Shown here piece after piece: positions 7,940 to 16,711 of a stretch of DNA of 64,000 bases. The stretch is from G963676655 sp963676655. Lineage in GTDB: Bacteria; Verrucomicrobiota; Lentisphaeria; Victivallales; Victivallaceae. Below the pieces are notes generated by a model. The model made no database searches. It saw only the letters and a list, made by a program, of their open reading frames with translations, and was not told the origin of the DNA. The DNA lies in contig CAXXKX010000003.1 in NCBI GenBank assembly GCA_963676655.2, positions 3,844,001 to 3,908,000 of the forward strand, in the 5' to 3' direction. The position numbers and the translations under genes are program-made. The first letter of the stretch is position 1, and each line of letters begins with the position of its first letter.

Positions 7940-8908
7940 TTAACTTTTTAACATTCTGAAACAATATAATATTCCGGAGGGGCTGGTGCCTCGGGAGAGG
8001 TGTTTTTTCCGGATTCTTTCTGGATCGTCAAACTGACTTCCGGTTTGGCGGATAAAGAGTTTTGAACCTAAAATCGCCCCTTCGGTAAAGTGTCTGGTGC
8101 GGCGCAGAAAACGCACATGCATCGATTCTTTTTGTCGAGCTTTATCACGTGCTGCATAGATTTCTTCGCTCGATGCGCCGGTTTCTGCCGTGATAATTCG
8201 CGCCAGTTCGCCCCGGAAGAACGCAAACAGTTCGGAATCAGTCCATTGCGAGGTGTCGCCGGTAGTGATATTGGGCTTCATATGTTTGACGAAATTCTTA
8301 TAGAACATGTGTTTTCCGCTTCTGCAATAGCGTCCCCATGTGGTGAAATTATAATCCGCCGGATCGTTTTTCAGGCCAGCCCGGACCGGGTTAAGTTCGA
8401 CGTAAGTGATGCAGGCAGCCAAGGCGTTTATGCGCTCGAGGATCACGCTTTTGAACCGTCCGCCCCAGAGTTGTCCGGTCCGGTCGCGGGTTTCGTTGTA
8501 GACGCAGGTAAATTGGCGTTGGTAGGCCGACATGAAGCGGCTGATATCGATCATTTTAAGGCCAATTTCCTGGCATTGCGCTTGGTTTTCAAGACTGATA
8601 ACCGGGGTTCTCGGTCCGAATTTAAAGATTTTTTTCATGGATTTGTAATAGGCGTTGTGTCGTTTAACAATGACCTCGAGCGGCGGCAATTCGTCGGGGC
8701 CAGGAGCGTAGACTACGAGGTGAAAATGGTTGCCCATCCAGGCGGCCGAAATAACCTCAATTAAAAAGTAATCGCAGAGATATCGAAGCAGTTTGAATCC
8801 GTATTCCTTGTCCGAGTCGGAGAAAGGATGTTCGCCTTTGATGCAGCCGATGCGATTATAAAGGTGGTAGTAGCAGCCTTCGCCTTTGACTTTCATTCGC
8901 GCATCCAT
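7940..8908 (-). CDS. RAYT-like (IS200/IS605-type Y1) transposase, copy 1
   Basis: A 322-residue member of the REP-associated tyrosine transposase group. The HUH metal-binding motif is seen as GNHFHLVVYAP (His61, His63). The nucleophile is expected at the Tyr of TYVELNPVRAGL (Tyr169), by analogy with the NPV-type motif of characterised RAYTs. The N-terminus has the usual YYHLYNR block, and the C-terminal ~130 residues go beyond a minimal Y1 domain. Start is the ATG at 8906-8908 with AAGGAG upstream. A promoter with perfect spacing (8939-8967) matches that of the second copy at 43742. No element ends were identified around it, as expected for single-copy RAYTs, which act on REP-like sequences rather than moving themselves. 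It looks intact. Confidence 0.9.
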   Translation of the reverse strand: MDARMKVKGEGCYYHLYNRIGCIKGEHPFSDSDKEYGFKLLRYLCDYFLIEVISAAWMGNHFHLVVYAPGPDELPPLEVIVKRHNAYYKSMKKIFKFGPRTPVISLENQAQCQEIGLKMIDISRFMSAYQRQFTCVYNETRDRTGQLWGGRFKSVILERINALAACITYVELNPVRAGLKNDPADYNFTTWGRYCRSGKHMFYKNFVKHMKPNITTGDTSQWTDSELFAFFRGELARIITAETGASSEEIYAARDKARQKESMHVRFLRRTRHFTEGAILGSKLFIRQTGSQFDDPERIRKKHLSRGTSPSGILYCFRMLKS

Positions 8909-8938
8909 TTTGTTCTCCTTTTGATTGGTTTGGGAGAT

Positions 8939-8967
8939 AATATATATGCCGAAATCGGGTTTGTCAA
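8939..8967 (-). promoter_or_regulatory. Promoter of RAYT copy 1
   Basis: On the minus strand TTGACA (8962-8967) and TATATT (8939-8944) are 17 bp apart. The stretch TTGACAAACCCG is shared with the promoter of the second RAYT gene (43680-43708). A CCGTCTGAATA repeat abuts the -35 box. Confidence 0.75.
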
Positions 8968-8968
8968 A

Positions 8969-8984
8969 TATTCAGACGGCTTAA
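8969..8984 (-). repeat. Dispersed CCGTCTGAATA repeat, copy 1
   Basis: On the minus strand it reads TTAAGCCGTCTGAATA. The core CCGTCTGA also occurs at 15498-15512, 31737-31751 and 60023-60035. It sits directly upstream of the -35 box of the RAYT gene. Confidence 0.55.
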
Positions 8985-9152
8985 TCTTATATAAAATGTA
9001 TATTCTTATCTATCAATTTGTTAAATCTTTATGGATAGTATGATTTTAGAGTTGAAATTATAATGTTTTTATTCTTCGAAGCGGATTTGATATTTTTATA
9101 TTATTATGTTAAATTGGCTTAATGATAGACCAAATAAGACCTTGAAAGTAGA

Positions 9153-10580
9153 GTGATGTTTGATAATAAAAAAAATATTTTGATAGTGATTGCGGACCAA
9201 CTTTCGCAGAAAGGTGTGGGGTGTTACGGTAATTACAATGTATCTACTCCTAATATTGATGGATTGGCAAGGAATGGAGTGAGATTTAATAACGCTTATA
9301 CTCCGTGCCCTTTGTGCATGCCGGCGCGAGCCGCTTTCTGGACTGGGACTCTACCGCATGATACTTGGAGCGTCTCAAACGGCGATCAGTTTGAAAACGG
9401 AAAAGTCGAAGAAAATGTGCCGACCCTTGGTTCGATTTTTAAGACGGCCGGTTATGATACGGTTCACTTCGGTAAGATGCATGATAACGGGGCTTTGCGC
9501 GGTTTCGATTGCGCTGAACAAAAAGAGATTTTCATTGAAGGCAGCGAGGCTTGGCCGGTTGCCTATGATTCACGTCGTGATGAATATACGACAAAAGTCA
9601 GTGTGGAGTATCTGCAGAAATTTCATGAAAAGCCTTTCATTATGATTGCCGACATTAACAATCCTCATGATATCTGCAATTGGGTTGGTGCCAACAAAGG
9701 TGAACATACAGATATAACTCCACCGGGAAAACTGCCGGAGTTGCCTGATAACTTCGAAATTGACGATTTGGAAAAAAGACCTTTGCCGGTTCAATATATT
9801 TGTTGTTCTCACAACCGTTTATCAATGGCTGCTCCATGGACCGAGGATAATTACCGCCATTACATTGCCGCATATAATCATTATGTGCAGCGCGCTGACA
9901 CTCATATTGGAATTATTCTGGATGCTTTGCGAAAATCAGACGCGGCTGAAAATACATTGGTGGTCTTTTTTGCTGATCACGGTGATGGTATGGCCTGCCA
10001 TAAAATGGTCACAAAACAGGTTTCTTTTTATGAAGAAACGACTTGCGTTCCTATGATTTTTAATGGTCCCGGGATTACCGGCAAGAACGCTGTTCTGAAT
10101 CCTCTGGTGTCTTTAAGTGATTTGGTTCCAACCTTATGCGATTATGCCGGCTTGAAAAGTCCCGAAGGAATTTACGGTCGAAGTATTTTACCGTACCTCA
10201 AAGGGCATGTCCCTGATATTGAACGGGAATATGTGGTCAGTGAATGGATGACGGAGTGGGGATATACGATTGAACCCGGTAGAATGGTACGTTCAGCACG
10301 ATATAAATATACCCGGTTTATCGAAGAAGACGGCGAAGAGTTGTATGATATCGTCAATGATCCTGGAGAGAAACATACCTTGATTGATGATCCAGATCAC
10401 CAGGACGCGCTCAACTATCATCGCGAGTTGCTGGCAAAGCATGTCGAAGCTGAGGCTGATCCGTTTTTCTCTTTGGAATTCAATGCGGATGAACGTTGGC
10501 GCTCTCATCCGGTCGGGTACTGTAATCACAAAGGGCCGGCTGCTCCCGAGTTTACGCGTTTGCAGGCTCAGAAAAAATGA
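9153..10580 (+). CDS. Cys-type sulfatase without a visible signal peptide
   Basis: A 475-residue alkaline-phosphatase-superfamily sulfatase. The formylglycine motif C-x-P-x-R is present as CMPAR (Cys55), so maturation by a formylglycine-generating enzyme or anaerobic sulfatase maturase is expected. Metal ligands are likely Asp15-Gln16 (VIADQ) and the Asp-His of FFADHGDG (about 275-276). Most sulfatases acting on algal or host polysaccharides are exported, but this one begins MMFDNKKNILIVIADQ with no signal, suggesting a cytoplasmic substrate. GTG 9153 and ATG 9156 are both possible starts; the ribosome-binding site is weak. Its 3' end overlaps the comF-like gene by 4 bp (ATGA), so the two are probably cotranscribed. 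The sulfated substrate is unknown. Confidence 0.88.
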   Translation: MMFDNKKNILIVIADQLSQKGVGCYGNYNVSTPNIDGLARNGVRFNNAYTPCPLCMPARAAFWTGTLPHDTWSVSNGDQFENGKVEENVPTLGSIFKTAGYDTVHFGKMHDNGALRGFDCAEQKEIFIEGSEAWPVAYDSRRDEYTTKVSVEYLQKFHEKPFIMIADINNPHDICNWVGANKGEHTDITPPGKLPELPDNFEIDDLEKRPLPVQYICCSHNRLSMAAPWTEDNYRHYIAAYNHYVQRADTHIGIILDALRKSDAAENTLVVFFADHGDGMACHKMVTKQVSFYEETTCVPMIFNGPGITGKNAVLNPLVSLSDLVPTLCDYAGLKSPEGIYGRSILPYLKGHVPDIEREYVVSEWMTEWGYTIEPGRMVRSARYKYTRFIEEDGEELYDIVNDPGEKHTLIDDPDHQDALNYHRELLAKHVEAEADPFFSLEFNADERWRSHPVGYCNHKGPAAPEFTRLQAQKK

Positions 10581-11296
10581 ACGAAACAGGCAGGTCGGTA
10601 ATTTCATTACTGTCTGAGACGGTCCTACCTTTTCCATGTCCGCTCTGTGACGAAGAAATATCAGATTCCGGACCGAATCTTCTATGTCCCGAATGTCTGC
10701 AAAAGCTGCGACTGTTTTCCGCGCCTACCTGTCCCGGCTGCGGTGGAACTTTGGACGGTGTGTTGGAGTTTTGCTCTCTGTGCATGCGGGAGGAGCCTCG
10801 CTTGTGGGTTGGAGCAATGGCGCTTTTTCCTTTGACCGGTTCCGCCAGGCAGTTGATCCATCGTTTTAAATATCGTGATACTCCTGAAATGGCTAGGGCG
10901 GTTGGACTGCTTGGCGCGCAAAGGCTGGAAGCAAGTGGTATCAAGCCTGATGTAATTGTTCCGACTCCGCTGCATTGGACCCGACAACTGCAGCGCGGTT
11001 TTAACCAGGCCGAACAGTTCAGCCGGATGCTTACTCATTATTCCGGCATCCCGTCGGAACCGTTGCTGCGCCGGGTTAAACGGACCCATCAGCAGGCAAA
11101 ACTGAACCGGGAACAACGAAAAAAGAATTTGTCCGGCGCTTTTTCAGTAAAAAAAGGTGCGAAATTAAAAAAACGTGATATATTACTGGTTGACGATGTG
11201 ATGACTACCGGTGCGACTCTGCATTCCGCGGCTGCGGCTTTAGCGGCGGCGGGCGCGGGACGGATATTTATCATGGTAATAGCCCGAAGGATGTAA
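10577..11296 (+). CDS. comF: ComF-family phosphoribosyltransferase-like protein
   Basis: A 239-residue ComF/GntX-type protein. The N-terminus has paired cysteines (CPLC, CPEC, CPGC, CSLC) forming a probable zinc-binding double ribbon. The C-terminal half is a type I PRTase fold with the PRPP loop ILLVDDVMTTGATL and the family segment QRGFNQAEQFSRML. In naturally transformable bacteria ComF works with ComFA on incoming single-stranded DNA; in others the role is unclear. A comEC-like gene lies at 39776-42001, so part of a DNA-uptake set is present. The ATG overlaps the sulfatase stop codon. Two tandem hairpins begin at its stop codon. Confidence 0.9.
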   Translation: MNETGRSVISLLSETVLPFPCPLCDEEISDSGPNLLCPECLQKLRLFSAPTCPGCGGTLDGVLEFCSLCMREEPRLWVGAMALFPLTGSARQLIHRFKYRDTPEMARAVGLLGAQRLEASGIKPDVIVPTPLHWTRQLQRGFNQAEQFSRMLTHYSGIPSEPLLRRVKRTHQQAKLNREQRKKNLSGAFSVKKGAKLKKRDILLVDDVMTTGATLHSAAAALAAAGAGRIFIMVIARRM

Positions 11297-11341
11297 TTCG
11301 GGCCAGTGAGGAAAGGTATCGTCTGATGGCTTTCCTCACTG
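11282..11341 (+). promoter_or_regulatory. Tandem hairpins in the comF-accD gap
   Basis: Hairpin 1 pairs GCCCGAA (11282-11288) with TTCGGGC (11297-11303) and includes the comF stop codon. Hairpin 2 pairs CAGTGAGGAAAG (11304-11315) perfectly with CTTTCCTCACTG (11330-11341). It is followed by an A-run, not a T-run, so it is not a standard plus-strand terminator. It ends 30 nt before the accD start and may act as an RNA-stability or leader element. Confidence 0.6.
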
Positions 11342-11371
11342 AAAAAAAACAGAAAATTAAGGAGATGCCAA

Positions 11372-12259
11372 ATGGTTTCTTTTTTCAACAAGTCAAAGAA
11401 TAACAAACAATATTCCACGTTGCGGATTAATCGTACCGTGAATAAAAAGAAAGATTTGCCGGCAGGATTATGGCAGAAGTGCAAGAACTGCAGCCGGACT
11501 GTTTACACCCGGCAGCTGGAAGAGAATCTTTCTGTTTGTACCCACTGCGCGTACCACTGGCCAATGAAAGTTGAGGACCGGATCGCGTTATTGACTGATG
11601 AAGGATCATTCGAAGAAATGGATGCGGGTATGGAATCGGTGGATACCCTTAAATTTTCGGGTACCGCATCATATGAAGAAAAGCTCAAAAGCAATAAAAA
11701 GAAATCCGGCATGAAAGACGCGGTTGTCTGCGGTAAAGCTGCTCTTGAAGGTAAGCCTTATATGCTGGGTGTAATGGATTTTCGTTTTCTCGGCGGCAGC
11801 ATGGGGTCGGTGGTGGGGGAAAAAATCACCCGTTTGACTGAAGCTGCGACTGTGGCGGGATTGCCATTGGTCGTGGTGACCGCTAGCGGCGGCGCCAGAA
11901 TGTATGAAGGAATGCTCTCGTTGATGCAAATGGCCAAGACCAGTGCGGCGCTGCGGCGTCATGCCGACGCCGGACTGCCTTATATTGTTATAATGACCCA
12001 TCCCACGACTGCCGGGGTGACGGCCAGCTACGCGTCTCTAGGCGATCTGGTGCTGGCTGAACCCGGCGCGCTGATCGGTTTTGCCGGTCCTCGAGTTATC
12101 CGGGATACTACTCAGGCCAAGTTGCCGGAAGGCTTCCAGACTTCAGAGTTTCTTCTGGCAAAAGGTATGATTGATCGAATAGTAGAACGCAAAAATCTGC
12201 GACATGAACTTACTTTGTGCCTTGAATATTTCGCTTCTTCGTGTAAAGTAAGCGGGTAA
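11372..12259 (+). CDS. accD: Acetyl-CoA carboxylase carboxyltransferase subunit beta
   Basis: The 295-residue beta subunit of the carboxyltransferase that moves the carboxyl group from biotin to acetyl-CoA, the first step of fatty-acid synthesis. The N-terminal zinc ribbon is visible as CKNC...CTHC (WQKCKNCSRTVYTRQL). The crotonase-like core follows, with GGSMGSVVGEKITR, the oxyanion region TASGGARMYEGMLSLMQM and a late GALIGFAGPRVI segment, all standard for AccD. The start ATG 11372 has GGAG upstream. No accA lies beside it. It is followed by the SRP RNA gene and then rph. The tandem hairpins upstream may influence its expression. Confidence 0.96.
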   Translation: MVSFFNKSKNNKQYSTLRINRTVNKKKDLPAGLWQKCKNCSRTVYTRQLEENLSVCTHCAYHWPMKVEDRIALLTDEGSFEEMDAGMESVDTLKFSGTASYEEKLKSNKKKSGMKDAVVCGKAALEGKPYMLGVMDFRFLGGSMGSVVGEKITRLTEAATVAGLPLVVVTASGGARMYEGMLSLMQMAKTSAALRRHADAGLPYIVIMTHPTTAGVTASYASLGDLVLAEPGALIGFAGPRVIRDTTQAKLPEGFQTSEFLLAKGMIDRIVERKNLRHELTLCLEYFASSCKVSG

Positions 12260-12282
12260 TCTACTTCGCTTGAAGATTTTTT

Positions 12283-12399
12283 CGGCCGTCGGTCGCGTTG
12301 GACCCTGTGCGCTGGTCTCGTGCTAACCGAGTCAGGTGGGGAACCAAGCAGCTCTACGCAATGAGCCAGGTGCTGCAGGTGATCTGACCGATCGGCGGC
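12283..12399 (+). ncRNA. ffs: Signal recognition particle 4.5S RNA
   Basis: About 117 nt folding into one long hairpin: GCCGTCGGTC near the 5' end pairs with the GACCGATCGGCGGC side at the 3' end. The apical region, GTCAGGTGGGGAACCAAGCAGC split at 12331-12352, carries the SRP helix-8 signature: a GGAA tetraloop on a two-GC stem with the asymmetric AAGCAGC side that binds Ffh. A T-rich tract follows at 12400-12412. This is the short bacterial form without an Alu domain. Exact ends are approximate. Confidence 0.9.
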
Positions 12400-12412
12400 T
12401 TTTTCTTTTTTT
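12396..12412 (+). terminator. T-tract ending the SRP RNA
   Basis: The closing stem of the SRP RNA runs directly into CTTTTTCTTTTTTT, so the RNA's own hairpin probably serves as intrinsic terminator. Confidence 0.6.
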
Positions 12413-12438
12413 AATTTTAATAAAACTCGGGTAACTGC

Positions 12439-13296
12439 ATGAAAAGACCTGATGGCCGTGAACCGGACCAATTCAGACAAATCAAGATAACCAAAAACTA
12501 TCTGGCGCATCCAATCTCCTCAGTGCTGATTGAAATGGGAGGAACCAAGGTGGTTTGCGCGGTTAGTGTGGAAAATAAAGTGCCAAACTGGATGTACCGG
12601 CAGAAAGTCAGCGGCGGTTGGGTTACCTGTGAATACGGCATGCTGCCGTCGTCTACACATGACCGGATGAAGCGTGAATCATCCGCCGGTAAACAAGGCG
12701 GTCGAACGATGGAAATTCAACGGCTTATCGGTCGTAGTTTGCGTTCCGTTGTTGATCTTTCCAAGCTTGGTCAGAACACGTTTTATATAGATTGCGATGT
12801 TATCGACGCCGACGGCGGAACCCGATGTGCCAGCATTACTGGGGCATCTATTGCGTTACAGCTGGCTTTTCAGCAAATGTTCGGGGATAAAAAAAATCCG
12901 ATGCGGGAAAATATTGCCGCGATAAGCGTCGGGATTTTCAACGGCAAACCGGTTCTGGACCTGTGCTACGAAGAAGATTCCACGGCTGAAGTCGATATGA
13001 ATGTGGTTATGACTGAATCAGGCAAATTCATCGAGATTCAAGGCACCGCCGAACAGGAGCCTTTTTCAGATGAGCAGTTGCAGGAAATGCTCGGTTTAGC
13101 CAAAGACGGTTTGCGCAAGATTTTTTCGATTCAAAGCAAAGTTGCTCAGAGTAATGGCAATGGTAACGGCGCTCATCGCAACGGTAACGGCAATGGCGGA
13201 AACGGTAACAATAACGGTAATGGAAACGGCAACCGCCCGCGTCCGGGGGAGAAACTCGGCAGTCTGGGTGATGCTTTGGATAAAATAAAAGTTTAA
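12439..13296 (+). CDS. rph: Ribonuclease PH with an Asn/Gly-rich tail
   Basis: A phosphorolytic 3'-5' exoribonuclease that trims tRNA 3' ends, normally a hexamer of ~240-residue subunits. The start MKRPDGREPDQFR, the GSVLIEMGGTK-like strand, the substrate loop EYGMLPSSTHDR and the block GRTMEIQRLIGRSLRSVVD are typical. The phosphate-site region DCDVIDADGGTR is intact. Residues up to ~236 cover the whole enzyme; the remaining ~48 residues are a low-complexity tail of repeated NGNG units followed by a basic/acidic end (LGSLGDALDKIKV). A shorter NGNGNG tail is found on DnaE in the same window. The gene ends 22 bp before dnaX. Confidence 0.96.
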   Translation: MKRPDGREPDQFRQIKITKNYLAHPISSVLIEMGGTKVVCAVSVENKVPNWMYRQKVSGGWVTCEYGMLPSSTHDRMKRESSAGKQGGRTMEIQRLIGRSLRSVVDLSKLGQNTFYIDCDVIDADGGTRCASITGASIALQLAFQQMFGDKKNPMRENIAAISVGIFNGKPVLDLCYEEDSTAEVDMNVVMTESGKFIEIQGTAEQEPFSDEQLQEMLGLAKDGLRKIFSIQSKVAQSNGNGNGAHRNGNGNGGNGNNNGNGNGNRPRPGEKLGSLGDALDKIKV

Positions 13297-13318
13297 CAGA
13301 ATTGGAGGTTTAAGCGCG

Positions 13319-15448
13319 ATGGGCGAATATCAGGTAATTGCCAGGAAATGGCGGCCGCAGCGCTTTGCCGACGTCGTCGGCCAGGAACATATCCTCCAGA
13401 CTTTAAAAAATGCGGTTCGCAATCAGCGGACGGCTCATGCTTACCTCTTCGTCGGCCCGCGCGGAATCGGCAAGACTACTACCGCCAGGATTTTCGCCAA
13501 AGCACTCAACTGTACGAATCCTCAAGATGGCGAGCCGTGCTGCGAATGTGAATCCTGTGTGGCTATCGCCAATGAAAGCAGTATGGATGTTATCGAGATC
13601 GACGCGGCCAGCCGCAACTCGGTCGAGAATATTCGTGAATTGCGCGACGAAGTCATGCATGTTCCCTCCCGCAGTCGCTACAAAGTTTATATTATCGACG
13701 AAGTTCACATGTTGTCAAAACAGGCCTGGAACGCATTGCTGAAGACAATTGAAGAACCGCCGCCGCATGCTAAATTTATTTTCGCCACGACCGAAGTGCA
13801 CATGGTTTTGGGAACGATTATTTCACGTTGTCAGCGTTTTGATTTGCAGCGGATTGGAACCAATTTGATCGCAGACCGCCTGGAAATGATTGCCAAGGCT
13901 GAAAACGTCAATATATCCCGGGCGGCCATTAATGCTATTGCCCGCGCCGCAGACGGGGGGATGCGCGACGGGCAGTCTCTGCTGGATCAGATGATCGCGT
14001 TTTTCAGCTCCGCTAATGAGGAAATCTCCGAAGAAAAAGTTTTATCATTATTCGGATTGACTGCCGCTTCAGATATTGAAGGTATTATTTGCGCGATGTT
14101 CAATAATGATCCGGGATCGTTGATTACCGGCATCTACCATTTGGCTTCACACGGAAAAAATCTTGAAACTCTTTTCAATGATATTTTAAATACGTTGCGC
14201 TGTATCCAGATATCCTGTTTGCTGCAGTCGCCGGAAAATATTCTGGAAACGGATTCCGACAGCATTCAGCGTTATCGCCAGTTTGGCGGAAACGTGCCAC
14301 CGAATGTGATTCAGCGATTGCTTGAGGCGCTTTCACCCGTTGGCCGTACTCTGCACGATGCATTGAACAAACAGGTTTACCTTGAAACAATTATTTTAAG
14401 GGCGATGCGGCAGGCGCATTCGGTTCAGATAGAGGATTTGATCCGCCGTCTGAACCAGATCCGTAAAAGTGGTGAATTAGCAGTTGTAGAGAATCTGCCT
14501 CCGGTTGCTCAACCGGTTATTCCTCCCCCGCAACCAGTTCAGCAGGTAGTAGCGCCGCCTCCGGCTCCACTGCCCGTTCAGCAAGCAGTTGAACCAGCTC
14601 CAGTGCCGCAGCCAGAACCTGTCCAGCAACCGGAAGCTGTACCAGTTGACCCTGAACCAGTGCCTCAACCTGAACCTGAAATTGAACCTGAGCCGGAAAA
14701 AACTGCTCCAGTCCCTGAGCCGGAGATTCAACCTGCTCCAATCCAAGAAACACCGCCTGAACCAGTGGCGGAACAGGTAGTTCAATCGACGGCGGAGCAG
14801 ACGCCTGAACCGGTTGAAGAGTCATCTTCTGTTGACGCCGGGCAGGATCATTTAACTGAAGCTGTAATTGAAGAATCAAATGATTTTGAATTGGACCCGA
14901 ACAGCCCGGAGGTCACTTCTGAAGATATTTCAGAAGAAGATATGCCGCGTAAAATCTGGCATGAAATGATTATGCTGGTTCAGGAACATCATCAGGTAAA
15001 TCCGCTGTTGCGGAATTATATGTCGGAAGCTACCCCGGTTTCCTGGGAAAATTCGGTTTTAACGGTTTGCTTCGATGATGAATTTGAGCTGGAACATTTC
15101 CAGGCCTTACAAAATCACAGTCGTTTGCTGCAACAACTTATTCAGCAGGTTTCTGCTGATTGGATGAGTTCAGTTTGCATCGAAAAACGTAGTGGCATAA
15201 AATCCTACCACAAAGATAATCAAGCTGATATTTCTGATGATGAAGAGCCGGTGCCGGAAGATATTCCTGCTGACAATGTGACGGCCACTCTGGAAATGGA
15301 CACGGATGTTCCGGCAGAAGAGGAATTTGCGTCTTCCGCCAAAAGTGTTTTCGGAATTCAGGAAGAGATGGAGAAGGTCGGAAAAAATGATTTTGTCCAA
15401 AGGGCTCTTAAGACTTTCAATGGTAAAATAGTCGATCTGCACGGTTAA
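13319..15448 (+). CDS. dnaX: DNA polymerase III subunits gamma/tau
   Basis: The clamp-loader ATPase, 709 residues. The N-terminus YQVIARKWRPQRFADVVGQ is diagnostic; Walker A is GPRGIGKTTTAR (~46-57), a four-Cys zinc module is at ~64-79 (CTNPQDGEPCCECESC), and Walker B/DEVH is at IIDEVHMLS. The AAA+ and lid domains reach ~370. Residues ~394-505 form a linker of Pro, Glu, Gln and Val in PEPVPQPEP-like units. The C-terminal ~170 residues (KIWHEMIMLVQEHHQVN onwards) resemble the tau-type domain that contacts the polymerase. GGAGG lies upstream of ATG 13319. I saw no convincing frameshift signal for a separate gamma product. Confidence 0.95.
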   Translation: MGEYQVIARKWRPQRFADVVGQEHILQTLKNAVRNQRTAHAYLFVGPRGIGKTTTARIFAKALNCTNPQDGEPCCECESCVAIANESSMDVIEIDAASRNSVENIRELRDEVMHVPSRSRYKVYIIDEVHMLSKQAWNALLKTIEEPPPHAKFIFATTEVHMVLGTIISRCQRFDLQRIGTNLIADRLEMIAKAENVNISRAAINAIARAADGGMRDGQSLLDQMIAFFSSANEEISEEKVLSLFGLTAASDIEGIICAMFNNDPGSLITGIYHLASHGKNLETLFNDILNTLRCIQISCLLQSPENILETDSDSIQRYRQFGGNVPPNVIQRLLEALSPVGRTLHDALNKQVYLETIILRAMRQAHSVQIEDLIRRLNQIRKSGELAVVENLPPVAQPVIPPPQPVQQVVAPPPAPLPVQQAVEPAPVPQPEPVQQPEAVPVDPEPVPQPEPEIEPEPEKTAPVPEPEIQPAPIQETPPEPVAEQVVQSTAEQTPEPVEESSSVDAGQDHLTEAVIEESNDFELDPNSPEVTSEDISEEDMPRKIWHEMIMLVQEHHQVNPLLRNYMSEATPVSWENSVLTVCFDDEFELEHFQALQNHSRLLQQLIQQVSADWMSSVCIEKRSGIKSYHKDNQADISDDEEPVPEDIPADNVTATLEMDTDVPAEEEFASSAKSVFGIQEEMEKVGKNDFVQRALKTFNGKIVDLHG

Positions 15449-15497
15449 TACGCTATCCTCAATAAACCCGCTTTTATATGGTTTTTTTCTTAAAAAT

Positions 15498-15512
15498 ATT
15501 CAGACGGTTTGA
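15498..15512 (-). repeat. Dispersed CCGTCTGAATA repeat, copy 2
   Basis: On the minus strand it reads TCAAACCGTCTGAATA. It lies between the convergent dnaX and hydroxyacid-dehydrogenase genes and is followed by the same AT-rich flank seen in copy 1. Confidence 0.55.
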
Positions 15513-15575
15513 TTTTATATATTTTTGAAGGATTTGTCAATAAACAACTTATGCGCTTTCTGGGCTGGATTGTTG

Positions 15576-16526
15576 TCAAGCTACAATGTTTTTCGGAGAG
15601 CCTTCAATATAATTTTTAAGATTGCTGATCGCTGTGGTATACAGCCGCCTCCGGGCGGATGAGGTGGCCCAGGCTATATGCGGGGTGATATAACAATTTT
15701 TTGCGGCGAAAAGCGGATTGTCCGCTTCCGGCGGTTCCGTTGAAAGTACGTCAAGACCGGCTCCGGCAATTATTCCGCTGTTTAATGCTTCAGCTAAAGC
15801 CGCTTCATCGATCAAAGCACCGCGGGAGGTGTTGATTAGAAACGCAGTCGGCTTCATTATAGACAACATTTCAGCGTTAACCAAATGTTCGTTTTCGGCT
15901 GTCAGCGGACAATGCAGGCTGACCACGTCGGCACGTTGGAACAACTCTTTAATAGCGACTTGTTCAATGTCGTCGTCAGCTTTGACAGTTCTGGTGTAAC
16001 CGATGATTTTCATGCCGAAAGCACGACCGATTGAGGCGGTTTGACGTCCGATTTTGCCGCAGCCAACGATTCCAAGAGTCAGGTCATGCAGCTCAATTAA
16101 CGGGAAATCCCAATAGCAAAAGTCCGGACACTTGGTCCATTTGCCGGTTTTGACTGTTTCGGAATGTTGAGCCGTATGCTGGGTCAAATTGAGTATATGG
16201 GCAAAGGCGGTTTGAGCCACCGAATCGGTGCTGTAGGCGGGAATGTTGGTGACAGTTATGCCGTGATCCCGGGAAGCCGGGAGGTCGACTGTATTGTATC
16301 CGGTGGCAAGAACCCCGATGTATTTGAGTTGCGGCAACTGAGCCACTATTTCCCGGGTTATTTTGATTTTATTGATCAGGATGCAATCGGCGTCGCCAAT
16401 TCTATCAATTACTGATTCCGGCGGAGTTCGGTCGTAGATGCTGCAATCTCCAATTTTTTCGAGTTCGCTCCAGTTCAGGTCTCCCGGATTCATGGTGTAT
16501 CCGTCCAGTACAACTATTTTAGTCAT
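15576..16526 (-). CDS. NAD-dependent D-2-hydroxyacid dehydrogenase
   Basis: A 316-residue enzyme of the D-isomer-specific 2-hydroxyacid dehydrogenase family, most like glycerate dehydrogenase/hydroxypyruvate reductase. The Rossmann motif is GIVGCGKIGRQTA. The catalytic residues are visible in their usual motifs: Arg in INTSRGALID, Glu in LSTEPPEADN and His in PHIAWAT. The N-terminal substrate domain has the GVLATGYNTVDL block. The expected reaction is reversible NAD(P)H-linked reduction of a 2-keto acid such as hydroxypyruvate. Start is the ATG at 16524-16526 with GGAATTAATC upstream. It converges with dnaX and diverges from the small basic protein gene. Confidence 0.92.
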   Translation of the reverse strand: MTKIVVLDGYTMNPGDLNWSELEKIGDCSIYDRTPPESVIDRIGDADCILINKIKITREIVAQLPQLKYIGVLATGYNTVDLPASRDHGITVTNIPAYSTDSVAQTAFAHILNLTQHTAQHSETVKTGKWTKCPDFCYWDFPLIELHDLTLGIVGCGKIGRQTASIGRAFGMKIIGYTRTVKADDDIEQVAIKELFQRADVVSLHCPLTAENEHLVNAEMLSIMKPTAFLINTSRGALIDEAALAEALNSGIIAGAGLDVLSTEPPEADNPLFAAKNCYITPHIAWATSSARRRLYTTAISNLKNYIEGSPKNIVA

Positions 16527-16622
16527 GATTAATTCCTTGATCGATGTTACTTAATGAATGTGACTGTTTCGCCATATGTCCGGGTACATTAGCAGATTCC
16601 ATGATAATATCAAGTTTTGAGT

Positions 16623-16650
16623 TTGACATTTCGATGGTACGATGTATTTT
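16623..16650 (+). promoter_or_regulatory. Promoter of the small basic protein gene
   Basis: TTGACA at 16623-16628 and TATTTT at 16645-16650, 16 bp apart, lie about 60 bp upstream of ATG 16712. Confidence 0.5.
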
Positions 16651-16711
16651 ATAAGTTTGATAATAAAAAAGAATCATTTTTTTATTTTTAATATCTCAAA
16701 GGAGTAATGTC

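Noticed and set aside
8090..8764. 224-codon plus-strand open frame opposite RAYT copy 1
   Set aside because: Antisense shadow of a clear transposase gene; no recognisable motif.
14690..14705. A-run in dnaX as a programmed frameshift site for a gamma product
   Set aside because: The run is GAAAAAAC with codons GAA-AAA-ACT, which does not fit the X-XXY-YYZ pattern in the reading frame, and no stem-loop or early stop context was evident.
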